Positions 25,321 to 34,023 of a DNA stretch of 64,000 nucleotides are shown in pieces. Source of the DNA: Streptomyces sp. MA5143a. Its GTDB lineage: Bacteria; Actinomycetota; Actinomycetes; Streptomycetales; Streptomycetaceae. The translations under genes and the position numbers were made by a program. The notes under the pieces were generated by a model. That model saw only the letters and a list, made by a program, of their open reading frames with translations, made no database searches and was not told the origin of the DNA. Numbering within the stretch: position 1 is the stretch's first letter; every line of letters starts with the position of its first letter. Location of the stretch: positions 1 through 64,000 of the forward strand of contig NZ_OLMK01000063.1 of the NCBI RefSeq assembly GCF_900290235.1. The letters are read 5' to 3'.

Positions 25321-26526
25321 TCACCCCCGCCCCAGGACCACCGTCCCCGAGGAGCAGAACCAGCCCCCCGTGCCGGAGACGACACAGAGGCGGGGGAGAT
25401 CGCCGCCGGGGGAGCGGAGCTGCCGCTCGCCGGCCTCGCCGCGCAGCTGGCGGACGGCCTCGACGAGGAGGAAGAGGCCGCGCATACCGGGGTGCTGGGC
25501 GGACAGGCCGCCGCCGTCGGTGTTGACGGGGAGGTCCCCGGTGAGGGTCAGCCGGTTCTTCTCCACGAAGGCGCCGCCCTCGCCCTTCGCGCAGAAACCC
25601 AGGTCCTCCAGTGTCACCAGCGTCATGTAGGTGAACGCGTCGTAGATCTCCGCGAAGTCGATCTCGGACGGGCGGATCCCGGCCCGTTCGAAGGCGAGAC
25701 GGCCACTGACCGCCGCCGGGGAGACGGTGAAGTCGGGCCACTCGGACATGGTGGTGTGGGAGACGTGCTCCCCGGTGCCGAGTACCCGGACGGGGGTCGT
25801 GGGCCGGCAGTCGCGTACGTACTCCTCGGCGGCCAGCACGACCGCGGCGCCGCCGTCGGAGCGGACGCAGCAGTGGAGCTTGGTGAACGGGTCCGCGATC
25901 GGCGCGGAGGACAGCACGTCGTCGACGGTGATCGGCGTGCGGAACATCGCCTCCGGGTTCGCCGCCGCGTTCGCCCGGGCCTGCACGGCCACGGAGGCGA
26001 GCTGCTCCAGGGTCGTCCCGTACTGGTGCATATGGCGGCGGGCGGCCATGGCGTACTTGGCGATCAGGGTGTGCCCGTAGGGGACCTCGTACTGGAGGGG
26101 GCCGCGGGCGCCGAAGGAGAGGGTGCCGGTGCGGCGGCCCGCCCTGATGTCGGCGCGGGCCGTGGAGCCGTACACGAGCAGCACGACGTTCGCGTGCCCG
26201 GCGGCGATCGCATCCGCCGCGTGCGCCGCCATCACCTCCCAGGTGGCGCCGCCGACCGACGTGGAGTCCACCCACGTCGGCCGCAGCCCGAGGTACTCGC
26301 CGACCTCCACCGGCGCCAGCGTCCCGAGGCCCGCCGACGCCAGCCCGTCCACGACGGTGTGCTCCAGGCCCGCGTCCGCCAGGGCCCGGCGGGCGGCCTG
26401 CGCGTGCAGCGCGTACGGCGTCGCGTCGTCCACCCGCCCGCAGTCGGCGAGCGCGACCCCCACGACGGCCACCTCGCGGCGACCGGCCCTTCCCCTGCGG
26501 ATCCCCGGTACGGCGGCAGTGGTCAT
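25321..26526 (-). CDS. Thiolase-like / Ltp2-type lipid-transfer protein
   Basis: A 401-aa thiolase-superfamily protein of the SCP-X/Ltp group. Family blocks include HAADAIAAGHANVVLLVYGS, EIDFAEIYDAFTYMTLVTLE and VNTDGGGLSAQHPGMRG. At the usual nucleophile site the sequence is SVGGATWEV, with no Cys, as in Ltp2 retro-aldolases rather than true thiolases. In steroid degraders such proteins cleave a hydroxyacyl-CoA side chain in complex with a DUF35 partner. Operator F is only 4 bp upstream of the ATG, where a Shine-Dalgarno would be, so initiation is probably leaderless or poorly ribosome-bound and directly blocked by the repressor. Confidence 0.83.
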   Translation of the reverse strand: MTTAAVPGIRRGRAGRREVAVVGVALADCGRVDDATPYALHAQAARRALADAGLEHTVVDGLASAGLGTLAPVEVGEYLGLRPTWVDSTSVGGATWEVMAAHAADAIAAGHANVVLLVYGSTARADIRAGRRTGTLSFGARGPLQYEVPYGHTLIAKYAMAARRHMHQYGTTLEQLASVAVQARANAAANPEAMFRTPITVDDVLSSAPIADPFTKLHCCVRSDGGAAVVLAAEEYVRDCRPTTPVRVLGTGEHVSHTTMSEWPDFTVSPAAVSGRLAFERAGIRPSEIDFAEIYDAFTYMTLVTLEDLGFCAKGEGGAFVEKNRLTLTGDLPVNTDGGGLSAQHPGMRGLFLLVEAVRQLRGEAGERQLRSPGGDLPRLCVVSGTGGWFCSSGTVVLGRG

Positions 26527-26530
26527 GAAT

Positions 26531-26606
26531 CTGACGGTACATCAGATTGCTGCCGTGGGGGACCTGTGCTTCCGTCGCCTCCCGCTCTAACATGACGCAC
26601 CGTCAG
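26531..26606. promoter_or_regulatory. Operators F and G between divergent genes
   Basis: CTGACGGTACATCAG (26531-26545) and ATGACGCACCGTCAG (26592-26606), one mismatch each, 61 bp apart start to start (about six helical turns). F abuts the leftward thiolase-like gene; G is 34 bp before the rightward acyl-CoA dehydrogenase. Confidence 0.83.
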
Positions 26607-26640
26607 ATCGAGCAGAGGGTGAGCAGAGGGGGACCCGCCC

Positions 26641-27837
26641 ATGGACGCCCGCTTCACCGCCGAGCAGGAGGAGATCCGCCGCACGGTACGGGAGTTGCTG
26701 CTCAAGCGCAGCGGCCCGGAGGATGTTCGGGGGGCCGTACGGACCGGCGAGGGGTACGACACCGCGCTGTGGACGACGCTCGCCGAACAGCTCGGCCTGC
26801 CGGGGCTCGCGCTCCCCGAGGAGTACGGCGGGGTCGGCTGCTCGGTCACCGAACTGGCCCTCGCCTGCGAGGAACTGGGGCGCGGCCTCACCCCCTCGCC
26901 GCTGGCGGCCACCGCTCTCCTCGCGGCCCCCCTCGTCCTCGCCCTCGGCGCCGACCGCCAGCGCGACCGGCTCCTGCCCCTCCTCGCCACGGGCCGGCTC
27001 ACCGCCGCGCTCGCCGTCCCCGGCGCCGCCCTCGCCACCGCGCTCGCCCTGACCGGCGACAACCGTGGCGCGTGGGCCGGCGGCGGCCGTGCCGGGGGAG
27101 TGCAGGCTCGGCGGTCCGGCGACGGCTGGCGGCTGTACGGGGAGGTCACGCAGGTGCTCGACGGGCACAGCGCGGGCCTGCTCCTCGTGGCCGCCCACAC
27201 CGGCGGATTCGCCCGGTCACGCACCCTGATCTACCTCGTCCGGGCGGAGGCGGCCGGACTCGTACGGGTACGGCAGACCGCCCTCGACGAGACCCGGCCG
27301 GTGGGTCGTGTCCAACTGCGCGACACCCCAGCCGAGTTGCTGGGCGAGGACGACGAGGCGGACGTACCGGCCGCGCTCGCCGGGGTGGGTGACGCGGCCG
27401 CCGCCGCTCTCGCCGCCGAGGCCGTCGGAGCGGCCGGCCGGGCCCTGGAGCGGACCGTCGCCCATGTCGGGCAGCGGGAGCAGTTCGGGCGGCCGATCGG
27501 ATCGTTCCAGGCGGTCAAGCACCGGCTGGCGGACGTGTACGTGGGTGTGCAGGCCGCCCGGTCGGCGGCCTACTACGCGGCGTGGAGCGCCGGCGTGCGC
27601 GGCGAGCGGGTCGGCGGGCAGGCGCTCGCCCAGGCACTGGAGGCGCTGCGGACCGCCGCCGCGGAGGGCGTCCAGTTCCACGGCGGCCTCGGTTTCACCT
27701 GGGAGCACGAGGCGCACCTGTACGTCAAGCGCGCCACGGCGGAGGCACTGCTCCTCGGCCCCGTGCACCGGTTGCGGGGGCGGGCGGCGGAGCTGGCGGG
27801 CATTTTCGGCGGCGACGACGAGGAGGTGCGGGGCTGA
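26641..27837 (+). CDS. Acyl-CoA dehydrogenase
   Basis: 398 aa. The N-terminal domain starts FTAEQEEIRRTVRELL, and QREQFGRPIGSFQAVKHRLA lies near 278-297. QFHGGLGFTWEHEAHLYVKR near 345-364 belongs to the class in which catalytic Glu is often displaced, as in alpha2beta2 steroid-type acyl-CoA dehydrogenases. The middle domain has unusually weak similarity to the SEPGAGSD block. ATG follows AGAGGGGGA. The stop overlaps the next gene's ATG (TGATG), so the pair is co-translated. Confidence 0.83.
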   Translation: MDARFTAEQEEIRRTVRELLLKRSGPEDVRGAVRTGEGYDTALWTTLAEQLGLPGLALPEEYGGVGCSVTELALACEELGRGLTPSPLAATALLAAPLVLALGADRQRDRLLPLLATGRLTAALAVPGAALATALALTGDNRGAWAGGGRAGGVQARRSGDGWRLYGEVTQVLDGHSAGLLLVAAHTGGFARSRTLIYLVRAEAAGLVRVRQTALDETRPVGRVQLRDTPAELLGEDDEADVPAALAGVGDAAAAALAAEAVGAAGRALERTVAHVGQREQFGRPIGSFQAVKHRLADVYVGVQAARSAAYYAAWSAGVRGERVGGQALAQALEALRTAAAEGVQFHGGLGFTWEHEAHLYVKRATAEALLLGPVHRLRGRAAELAGIFGGDDEEVRG

Positions 27838-28337
27838 TGGCCTCGAAGAGCGCGAGTGGGCTGAAGGACGTGGGCGTGCGATGGGTGCAGAAGGTGTCGT
27901 CCGCTCCGGCGTTCGCACGGGTGGCGCCCCATGTCATCCCCGCCCTGGACCGGGCCGTGCACCGGGTGACACGGGGCAGGGTGCTCCTCAGCGCACAACT
28001 GCTGCCGGGGATCGTCCTGACCGCGACCGGGGCGCGGAGCGGGGTGCCGCGCCGTACGCCGCTGGCCTGTATGCCTGAGGAGGGCGGCCGGAGCTGGCTG
28101 CTCGTCGGCTCCAACTTCGGCCGGACCGACCATCCCGCCTGGACCGCGAACCTCCTGGCCCACCCCGACGCCGTGATCAGCTGGAAGGGCGAGGACGTAC
28201 CGGTCACCGCGCGGCTGCTCCAGGGCGAGGAACGGGCGGCGGCGTGGAAGGAACTGCTGCGCTTCTGGCCGCCGTACTCGACCTACCAGGCCCGGGTGAA
28301 ACGGGAGATACGGGTGTTCCGGATAAGCCCGCGGTGA
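27837..28337 (+). CDS. F420-dependent nitroreductase-family (FDOR/Ddn-like) protein
   Basis: 166 aa from ATG 27837 overlapping the previous stop. The pattern LTATGARSGVPRRTPLACMP, VGSNFGRTDHPAWTANLLAHP and the C-terminal YQARVKREIRVFRI is that of the DUF385/Ddn-type split-barrel flavin-deazaflavin oxidoreductases, which use F420 or related cofactors. The coupling suggests it acts on the same acyl intermediate or its quinone/enone product. The gene's 3' end is repeated in tandem downstream. Confidence 0.82.
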   Translation: MASKSASGLKDVGVRWVQKVSSAPAFARVAPHVIPALDRAVHRVTRGRVLLSAQLLPGIVLTATGARSGVPRRTPLACMPEEGGRSWLLVGSNFGRTDHPAWTANLLAHPDAVISWKGEDVPVTARLLQGEERAAAWKELLRFWPPYSTYQARVKREIRVFRISPR

Positions 28338-28450
28338 GGACACGGTGTTCCGGATCGTCCCGGCGGCGTTGAGGACGCGGTGTTCCGGATCGTCCCGACG
28401 GTGGTGAGGACGCGGTGTTCCGGATCGTCCCGGCGGTGGTGAGGACGCGG
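28335..28450. repeat. 35-bp tandem repeats beginning at a stop codon
   Basis: Three 35-bp units (28335-28369, 28370-28404, 28405-28439) plus a partial unit to 28450. Each starts TGAGGAC and contains GGTGTTCCGGAT, which is also the 3' end of the preceding coding sequence (28313-28324). The array therefore looks like an expansion of the gene end including its TGA. No spacers are present. Confidence 0.8.
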
Positions 28451-28525
28451 CGGGCGGTGCCCCTCGGGTGAGGGCGCCGCCGGCGTGACAGGATCCGCGT
28501 CCGGGGCCGCCGGGGGCACTCCCGG

Positions 28526-29173
28526 CTACTTCGTGGGCTTCTTGCCGGTGATGCCCAGGTGCACCAACAGGGCGAGGTTCGGCTTCAGTTCGGCCTGCTT
28601 CACACCCCAGGACTGGAAGCCCTTCTGGTGCGAGGAGACCGAGGCGAGCATCGCCACGAGGGAACCGGCGAGGGCGCCCGGGTTCACGTCCTTGTCGACC
28701 CGGCCCTTGGCCTGGAGCTCCTTCACCGTCTCCGAGAGGGAGTTGGTGACCGAGTTCAGGATCTTCATGCGGATCTTGTAGAAGCGTTTGTCGCCCTCGG
28801 CGGCGCCCAGGTCCACGACCCGGAGGATCGCGTCGTTCTTGCGCCAGAACTCCAGGAAGCCGTCGACGAGTTCCTGGGCGGTCTGCCAGCCGGCCTTGCC
28901 CACCCAGGAGCGCCCTTCGAGAAGGGACGTCAACGTCGCCCCCTCGGCGGCCATTTGCTCCGCGATCTCCAGGACAGCGCCCTCGACGTCAGGGAAGTAC
29001 TGGTAGAAGGTCGCGGGCGAAGTCCCCGCCTTCCGGGCGACATCGATGACTTTGACGTCCCGGTAGGGGGAGGAGCTGAGCATCTCGCTGAGGCAGTCGA
29101 GCAGCTTCTGCCGGGTCGCCTGCCCACGTCGGCCGGCCACGCGGCCGTCGACGGTACGCACTTGTCCTGTCAT
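28526..29173 (-). CDS. TetR-family regulator, candidate repressor of the CTGACG regulon
   Basis: 215 aa. The N-terminal TetR helix-turn-helix is RQKLLDCLSEMLSSSPYRDV followed by VIDVARKAGTSPATFYQYFP (about residues 42-61). The C-terminal ligand domain is all-helical with no extra motif. It is the only TetR gene in the window, and TetR dimers typically bind short inverted repeats, so it is the best candidate for the 13 CTGACGNNNCGTCAG sites (inference). A weak half-matching site overlaps its own start codon. A ligand such as an acyl-CoA intermediate would be expected to release it. Confidence 0.85.
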   Translation of the reverse strand: MTGQVRTVDGRVAGRRGQATRQKLLDCLSEMLSSSPYRDVKVIDVARKAGTSPATFYQYFPDVEGAVLEIAEQMAAEGATLTSLLEGRSWVGKAGWQTAQELVDGFLEFWRKNDAILRVVDLGAAEGDKRFYKIRMKILNSVTNSLSETVKELQAKGRVDKDVNPGALAGSLVAMLASVSSHQKGFQSWGVKQAELKPNLALLVHLGITGKKPTK

Positions 29174-29181
29174 GCCGTCAG
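29167..29181. promoter_or_regulatory. Weak CTGACG-type site over the tetR start
   Basis: CTGTCATGCCGTCAG has one perfect half (CGTCAG) and one poor half, and covers the start codon (29171-29173) of the TetR gene. It may allow autoregulation. A chance match is possible. Confidence 0.35.
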
Positions 29182-29439
29182 CTTACCGAGGGGTGATCGG
29201 AGCGCGATTCGGCCGACTGCAAATGGGGAGTACGGGCTTCACCAAGGGCTTCTCGGGACGCGACGGGCAGCGGGGTGGCGGGTTTCTTTCGCTGCGCAGG
29301 AGAAGCGGGGCGGGCGGGTACGAGGGGCGAGTGGGTGCGCCGGGGCTGCCGGGTGCGCCGGGGCGGGCCCCGCGCCGCCGGCCACCCGCACGCACCCGCT
29401 CCGCGCGCGGGGGGCGTGGGGCGCCGTTAGCTTGGCGGT

Positions 29440-30321
29440 ATGTACCCCGAGGGCGTTCCGTGCTGGATCGATGTGCAGCTTCCCGACGTGGAGGCCGGGA
29501 AGCGTTTCTACGGCGAGCTCTTCGGGTGGACGTTCAAGGTGGCTCCCGGCGACGGGGCGCACGAGGTCTGGGCGTACCTCCCAGAGGCGTCCCCCACCTC
29601 GTCCGACGCCCCCTCGGACATCGCCCAGGGCGCCCCCTCGGACGTCCCCCTCGCCCCCGTCGCCGCGCTCGTGCCCAAGCCCGACGGGCGGATGCCCACC
29701 GTGTGGACGCCGCACTTCGCGACGCCGGACGCGGTGGCGCTCACCGCGCGGCTGAGGGCGGCCGGCGGACAGGTGATCACGACGCCGACCCCGGTCGGGG
29801 ACCTGGGGGTCGCGGCGCTGGCCACGGACCCCGAGGGGGCCGTGTTCGGGCTGTGGCAGGCGGGCACGCACCCGGGGTTCGGGCGGCGGCACGAGCCGGG
29901 GACCTTCGCCTGGGCGGAGTTGTACACGCGGGACACCAAGGCGGCCAACACCTTCTACGCGCACCTCTTCCACGACGCGCTCTTCGGGCCCGACGCCGAC
30001 CCCGACTTCGGGCGGGCCGCCGTCACCGAGGTGTTCCCCGCCGAGATGCCGCCGCACTTCCTCGTCCACTTCGGTACGGAGGACCGCGAGGCCGCCCTGG
30101 GTGTGGTCACCCGGCTCGGCGGGCGGGTCCAGGTGCCGCCGTTCGATACGTCGTACGGAAATGTGGCGGTCGTCACGGACAATCAAGGCGCGTCGTTCGC
30201 GCTGCTCCAGCGGAGGGCCGGGGACGACTGGCGGGAGGCACCGCAGGAGGAGGGCCAGAAGGAGCAGCTCCCTGACGATCTGCGGCTGGAAGGGGACGAA
30301 AACCGCGAAGACGAAGGCTGA
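29440..30321 (+). CDS. Two-domain VOC (glyoxalase-like) protein
   Basis: 293 aa with two vicinal-oxygen-chelate modules: module one from GVPCWIDVQLPDVEAGKRFY (residues 5-24) to about 135, and module two from FAWAELYTRDTKAANTFYAH (about 151-170) to about 265. A charged tail follows. Such proteins are common in Streptomyces as metal-dependent dioxygenase-like, resistance or unassigned proteins. The ATG has no upstream Shine-Dalgarno and may be leaderless. Confidence 0.8.
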   Translation: MYPEGVPCWIDVQLPDVEAGKRFYGELFGWTFKVAPGDGAHEVWAYLPEASPTSSDAPSDIAQGAPSDVPLAPVAALVPKPDGRMPTVWTPHFATPDAVALTARLRAAGGQVITTPTPVGDLGVAALATDPEGAVFGLWQAGTHPGFGRRHEPGTFAWAELYTRDTKAANTFYAHLFHDALFGPDADPDFGRAAVTEVFPAEMPPHFLVHFGTEDREAALGVVTRLGGRVQVPPFDTSYGNVAVVTDNQGASFALLQRRAGDDWREAPQEEGQKEQLPDDLRLEGDENREDEG

Positions 30322-30624
30322 GGGGCTGTCGCGCCAACGTCGTACGGGTAGGTCTTGGGGAGTGCCGTGGGGGCGGGTGAGGGGGTTGTGCGCCGGTGGT
30401 ACGCCCCCGCTCGCGGTGTTCCATCATGCGGGCCCCCGCTTCCCACGGAGCGGACGACGTGATTTTGTCCTGAGACACCCCGTTCCGCCCCCGGGTTCGC
30501 AACCTGCCCCCGGTACAGGAAGAATCGGGGTGCGTGCCGCCAGGGCGGTGCGGTGGTGAGACGCTGCACGGGGTCGCGCACACAACGTGGGTGACGCGGG
30601 CCGTACGGGGAGGTGGCAGGGCAA
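30322..30624. other. Intergenic region upstream of afsK
   Basis: About 300 bases without a believable gene. Frames on both strands here lack motifs. It presumably holds the afsK promoter, but no clear -35/-10 pair stands out. GGGGAG at 30607-30612 is the likely ribosome-binding site. Confidence 0.5.
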
Positions 30625-32970
30625 GTGGATCAGCTGACGCAGCACGATCCGCGGCGGATCGGGCCGTTCGAGGTGCTGGGACGGCTGGGTGCCGGCGGCA
30701 TGGGGCTGGTCTATCTGGCGCGCTCGGCGTCGGGTCGGCGCGTGGCGATCAAGACCGTGCGGACGGAACTCGCGGAGGACCAGCTCTTCCGGGTGCGGTT
30801 CACGCGCGAGGTCGAGGCGGCCCGCGCGGTGTCCGGCTTCTACACGGCGGCCGTGGTCGACGCCGACCCGCGGGCCGCCGTGCCGTGGCTGGCGACCGCG
30901 TACGTCCCCGCGCCCTCGCTGGAAGAGATAGTGAACGACTGCGGACCGATGCCGGTCCAGGCCGTCCGCTGGCTCGCCGCGGGCGTCGCCGAGGCCCTCC
31001 AGTCGATCCACGGCGCCGGTCTCGTCCACCGCGACCTCAAGCCGTCGAACGTCCTCGTCGTCGAGGACGGGCCCCGCGTGATCGACTTCGGTATCGCCTC
31101 CGGCGTCTCGAACACCCGTTTGACGATGACGAACGTCGCCGTCGGCACGCCCGCGTACATGTCCCCCGAGCAGGCGAAGGACTCGCGCAGCGTCACCGGC
31201 GCCAGCGACGTCTTCTCGCTCGGGTCGATGCTCGTCTTCGCGGCCACCGGGCACGCGCCCTTCCACGGCGCGAACCCCGTCGAGACCGTCTTCATGCTGC
31301 TGCGTGAGGGCCCCGACCTGTCCGGGCTCCCGGACGATCTGCGGCCCCTCATCGAGTCCTGTATGCAGATGGACCCGACCGCCCGGCCGGGCCCGGCCGA
31401 CCTCCAGGCGCAGCTCGCCCCCCATCTCTTCGGCTCCGGGTCCGACGACAGCGGTACGGCGTCGGCGTGGCTGCCCGAGAAGGCCGTCGGCCTCATCGAG
31501 TCCCGCCGTGGCGGGCGCCCGTCCCCCAAGCCGGGCCAGACCTCCGGCGGCCGCAGCGGCGGGGGCCGGCCCACGGCCCCGGCCCCCGTGCCGCCCCCGC
31601 CCTCGTACGACCCGGCGCCCGTCCCGGTCGGCGCCCCCGACACCGGGCCGGTACGGCTGGCCGGCGCGCAGGTGCCCATCGGGCCCGGTCCGCGGGTCGC
31701 CGACGCCCGCGCCGCCGCCGTGAAGGCACCCCCGCCCGAGGCGGGTCTCGCCGCGTCCTGGTCGCGCCCCCGCGCCGGGGTGAACGGCGCCGACCCGGCG
31801 CCCGCCGTGACCGCCCACCCCGCGCACGAGCCGGCCGCCTCCGGCTGGCGCCCCTGGCGTTTCCGCATGTCGAACGATGTGTGGGGCACCCCGTCCGTCG
31901 CAGGCGACCTCGTCTACGTCACCTCCTTCGAGGTGCACGCCCTGGACGTGGCCACCGGGCGGCGCCGCTTCAAGACCCGTGACGTCGCCTGGTCGATGGC
32001 GGTCGCGGACGGCCGTATCCACGCCTCCGACGGCCCCACGCTCTTCGCGCTCGACGCACGGGAGGGCGCCGACCTGTGGCGGCTGTCCACCGACGCGTGG
32101 GTGTACTCGCTGAAGGCCGACCGGGGCACCGTCGTCACCGCCACGCGGGGCGGCGGCGTCCAGGGCTGGGAGGCGTCCAACGGGCACAAGCTCTGGGAGA
32201 TCACCGGCACCCAGACCGACTTCGAGTCCCCCGAGGCCGGGCCGCTCGTCCACGACGGCACGGTCTACGTCTGGAAGGACGCCCGGCTGCGTGCCCTGGA
32301 GGCCCGTACGGGTGAGGAGCGCTGGTCGTACCCCATCGGCGACGCGGCGTCCTGCGGCGGTGTCCCCGTCCGGCTGACCCCGGCGGCGGACGGCTATGTG
32401 TACGTCTCCGCGGGCAGCCGGGTCCTCGCCATCGACGTGGCGAGCGGCCATGTCCGCTGGCACTTCGAGGCACCGGCGGTGTTCCTGTCCGCGCCGACGT
32501 TCGCGCCGGGCCCCGCCGTCACGGGTGGCGGCGTCTACCTCGCCGACTACCTCGGCACGGTCTACGCCCTCGACGCGACCGACGGCCGCGACCGCTGGCG
32601 CATCGCGACGGAGTCCCGCTCCTCCCTGGAGCCGGTCCTGGTGGCCGCCGGGCATGTCCACGTCGGCAGCGGCAAGGGGCTCTACACCCTCGACGCGGTC
32701 ACGGGCACACCCAAGTGGCGCTTCCAGGCGGGCGGCGAGATCGTCGGCGCCCCGTCGGTGGCGGAGGGCCGTATCCACTTCGGCTCCACCGACCACCTCC
32801 TCTACACGCTGAAGGCGGACGACGGACGCCTGCGGTGGAAGCTCGCGACGGGCGGGGAGATCACCGGCTCCCCGGTGGTCAAGGACGGCGTGGTGTACGC
32901 GTGCAGCAAGGACCGCTGCGTGTACGCGCTGGACGCGGAGAAGGGGACGGGGACGGCCCGCACGAGCTGA
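30625..32970 (+). CDS. afsK: AfsK serine/threonine protein kinase
   Basis: 781 aa from GTG 30625 (GTG 30613 overlaps the GGGGAG ribosome-binding site). The N-terminal kinase domain has LGAGGMG, VAIK, HRDLKPSN, DFG and SPEQA. A Pro/Gly-rich linker (about residues 285-390) leads to a C-terminal beta-propeller of PQQ-like repeats (WGTPSVAGDLVYVTSFEVHA and several more copies). In S. coelicolor, AfsK phosphorylates AfsR to switch on secondary metabolism, with autophosphorylation restrained by KbpA. Here its expected substrate gene, afsR, lies 18 kb away at 50935-53991. Start, architecture and length fit AfsK closely. Confidence 0.92.
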   Translation: MDQLTQHDPRRIGPFEVLGRLGAGGMGLVYLARSASGRRVAIKTVRTELAEDQLFRVRFTREVEAARAVSGFYTAAVVDADPRAAVPWLATAYVPAPSLEEIVNDCGPMPVQAVRWLAAGVAEALQSIHGAGLVHRDLKPSNVLVVEDGPRVIDFGIASGVSNTRLTMTNVAVGTPAYMSPEQAKDSRSVTGASDVFSLGSMLVFAATGHAPFHGANPVETVFMLLREGPDLSGLPDDLRPLIESCMQMDPTARPGPADLQAQLAPHLFGSGSDDSGTASAWLPEKAVGLIESRRGGRPSPKPGQTSGGRSGGGRPTAPAPVPPPPSYDPAPVPVGAPDTGPVRLAGAQVPIGPGPRVADARAAAVKAPPPEAGLAASWSRPRAGVNGADPAPAVTAHPAHEPAASGWRPWRFRMSNDVWGTPSVAGDLVYVTSFEVHALDVATGRRRFKTRDVAWSMAVADGRIHASDGPTLFALDAREGADLWRLSTDAWVYSLKADRGTVVTATRGGGVQGWEASNGHKLWEITGTQTDFESPEAGPLVHDGTVYVWKDARLRALEARTGEERWSYPIGDAASCGGVPVRLTPAADGYVYVSAGSRVLAIDVASGHVRWHFEAPAVFLSAPTFAPGPAVTGGGVYLADYLGTVYALDATDGRDRWRIATESRSSLEPVLVAAGHVHVGSGKGLYTLDAVTGTPKWRFQAGGEIVGAPSVAEGRIHFGSTDHLLYTLKADDGRLRWKLATGGEITGSPVVKDGVVYACSKDRCVYALDAEKGTGTARTS

Positions 32971-32991
32971 GGGCGGGCGTCGGGCCTGGGG

Positions 32992-33040
32992 CTACGGCGT
33001 GGAGTGCGGGTCGGCCTGCTGGGACTACGGCGTGGAGTGC
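32992..33040. repeat. 33-bp duplication of an XRE gene's 3' end
   Basis: CTACGGCGTGGAGTGC occurs at 32992-33007 and 33025-33040. The second copy is the last five codons plus stop of the minus-strand XRE gene, so the first is a duplicate of that gene end, stop included. Confidence 0.65.
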
Positions 33041-33921
33041 AGGCCGGGTGCCGGGGGCAGGGGGCCGTCGGTGCGGAGGCCGTTCGTGACGCGCAGGAAC
33101 TCCAGTTTCTCCGCGTCGGCGGAACCCGCGGCCACCGTGTAGACGACGAGGCGGACGTCGCAGCCCGGGACGGTGAGGACGTCGCAGTCGCACGTCACCT
33201 CGCCGACCTGGGGGTGCACGACGGTCTTGCGGGCCGAGACGTGCGGGCCGACCGCTCCCTCGTCCCACAGCCGGGTGAACTCCGCGCTGGCGGACCGCAG
33301 TTCCTCGACGAGGTCGTTGAGGCCGCGGTCGCGGGGGTGGCCGACGAGGGCCGTGCGCAGATCGGCGACGAGGGCGGTCTTCAAGGTGTCGCCGTCCTGG
33401 AGCACGGGCCAGGCGGCGAGGCTTCCGGCCCCCGCGGCGAACACCGACCGCACCAGGTTCCGCTCGCGGTGCGTCCGCATGCCGGGGTCGCCCATCAGCA
33501 CGGCCCACGCGGGAGTCCACGACAGCAGGGTCCAGTCGGCACTGAACACACCCACCGGGAACTCCCCGAGGCGCGCCAGCATCCGTTGGACCCCCGCCGG
33601 GACGTGCGTGGAGACCGTCCCCTCCTGGGGCGGGAGGAGGCCCGCCAACCGGTACGCGTGATCGCGCTCGACGGGTTGCAGTTGCAGCGCCCTGGCCAGG
33701 CTCGCGACGACCTGCGCCGAAGGGCTCGTGGCGCGGCCCTGCTCCAGCCGCACCACGTAGTCGACCGACAGTCCCGCGAGTTCGGCGAGTTCCTCGCGCC
33801 GCAACCCCACCGCACGTCGTCCGGGCCGCGCGGTCCGCCCGACGTCGAGAGGGGAAAGCCGGTCGCGCCAGCGGCGCAAGGCCGTGCCCAAGGTCTCGGC
33901 CGTGCCCAGGGTCTCGTCCAC
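33025..33921 (-). CDS. XRE regulator with MmyB-like ligand domain
   Basis: 298 aa. The helix-turn-helix RREELAELAGLSVDYVVRLEQGR lies at about 41-63. The following MmyB-like PAS-type domain has the family's FSADWTLLSWTPAWAVLMGD (about 126-145) and ends with the TCDCDVLTVPGCDVRLVVYT block. In Streptomyces such regulators usually control the divergent dehydrogenase gene; here that is the SDR at 34024, 102 bp away. It probably represses that promoter (inference). Confidence 0.85.
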   Translation of the reverse strand: MDETLGTAETLGTALRRWRDRLSPLDVGRTARPGRRAVGLRREELAELAGLSVDYVVRLEQGRATSPSAQVVASLARALQLQPVERDHAYRLAGLLPPQEGTVSTHVPAGVQRMLARLGEFPVGVFSADWTLLSWTPAWAVLMGDPGMRTHRERNLVRSVFAAGAGSLAAWPVLQDGDTLKTALVADLRTALVGHPRDRGLNDLVEELRSASAEFTRLWDEGAVGPHVSARKTVVHPQVGEVTCDCDVLTVPGCDVRLVVYTVAAGSADAEKLEFLRVTNGLRTDGPLPPAPGLHSTP

Positions 33922-34023
33922 CCACCCATTGTGTCCGCCGACCGGACGTCGTGCCTGGTACCAGCAGTCCTACCGTCGCGGAGGGCACTGGTTGTCCTCT
34001 CGGCACGCGCCGAGGGTGGACGC

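Noticed and set aside
24557..26593. 678-codon minus-strand frame reading through pdxH and the thiolase-like gene
   Set aside because: Only the part from 25243 to 24557 resembles PdxH; the upstream part is the wrong frame of the thiolase-like gene.
28335..28450. CRISPR array
   Set aside because: Units are head-to-tail 35-bp repeats with no unique spacers and no cas genes nearby.
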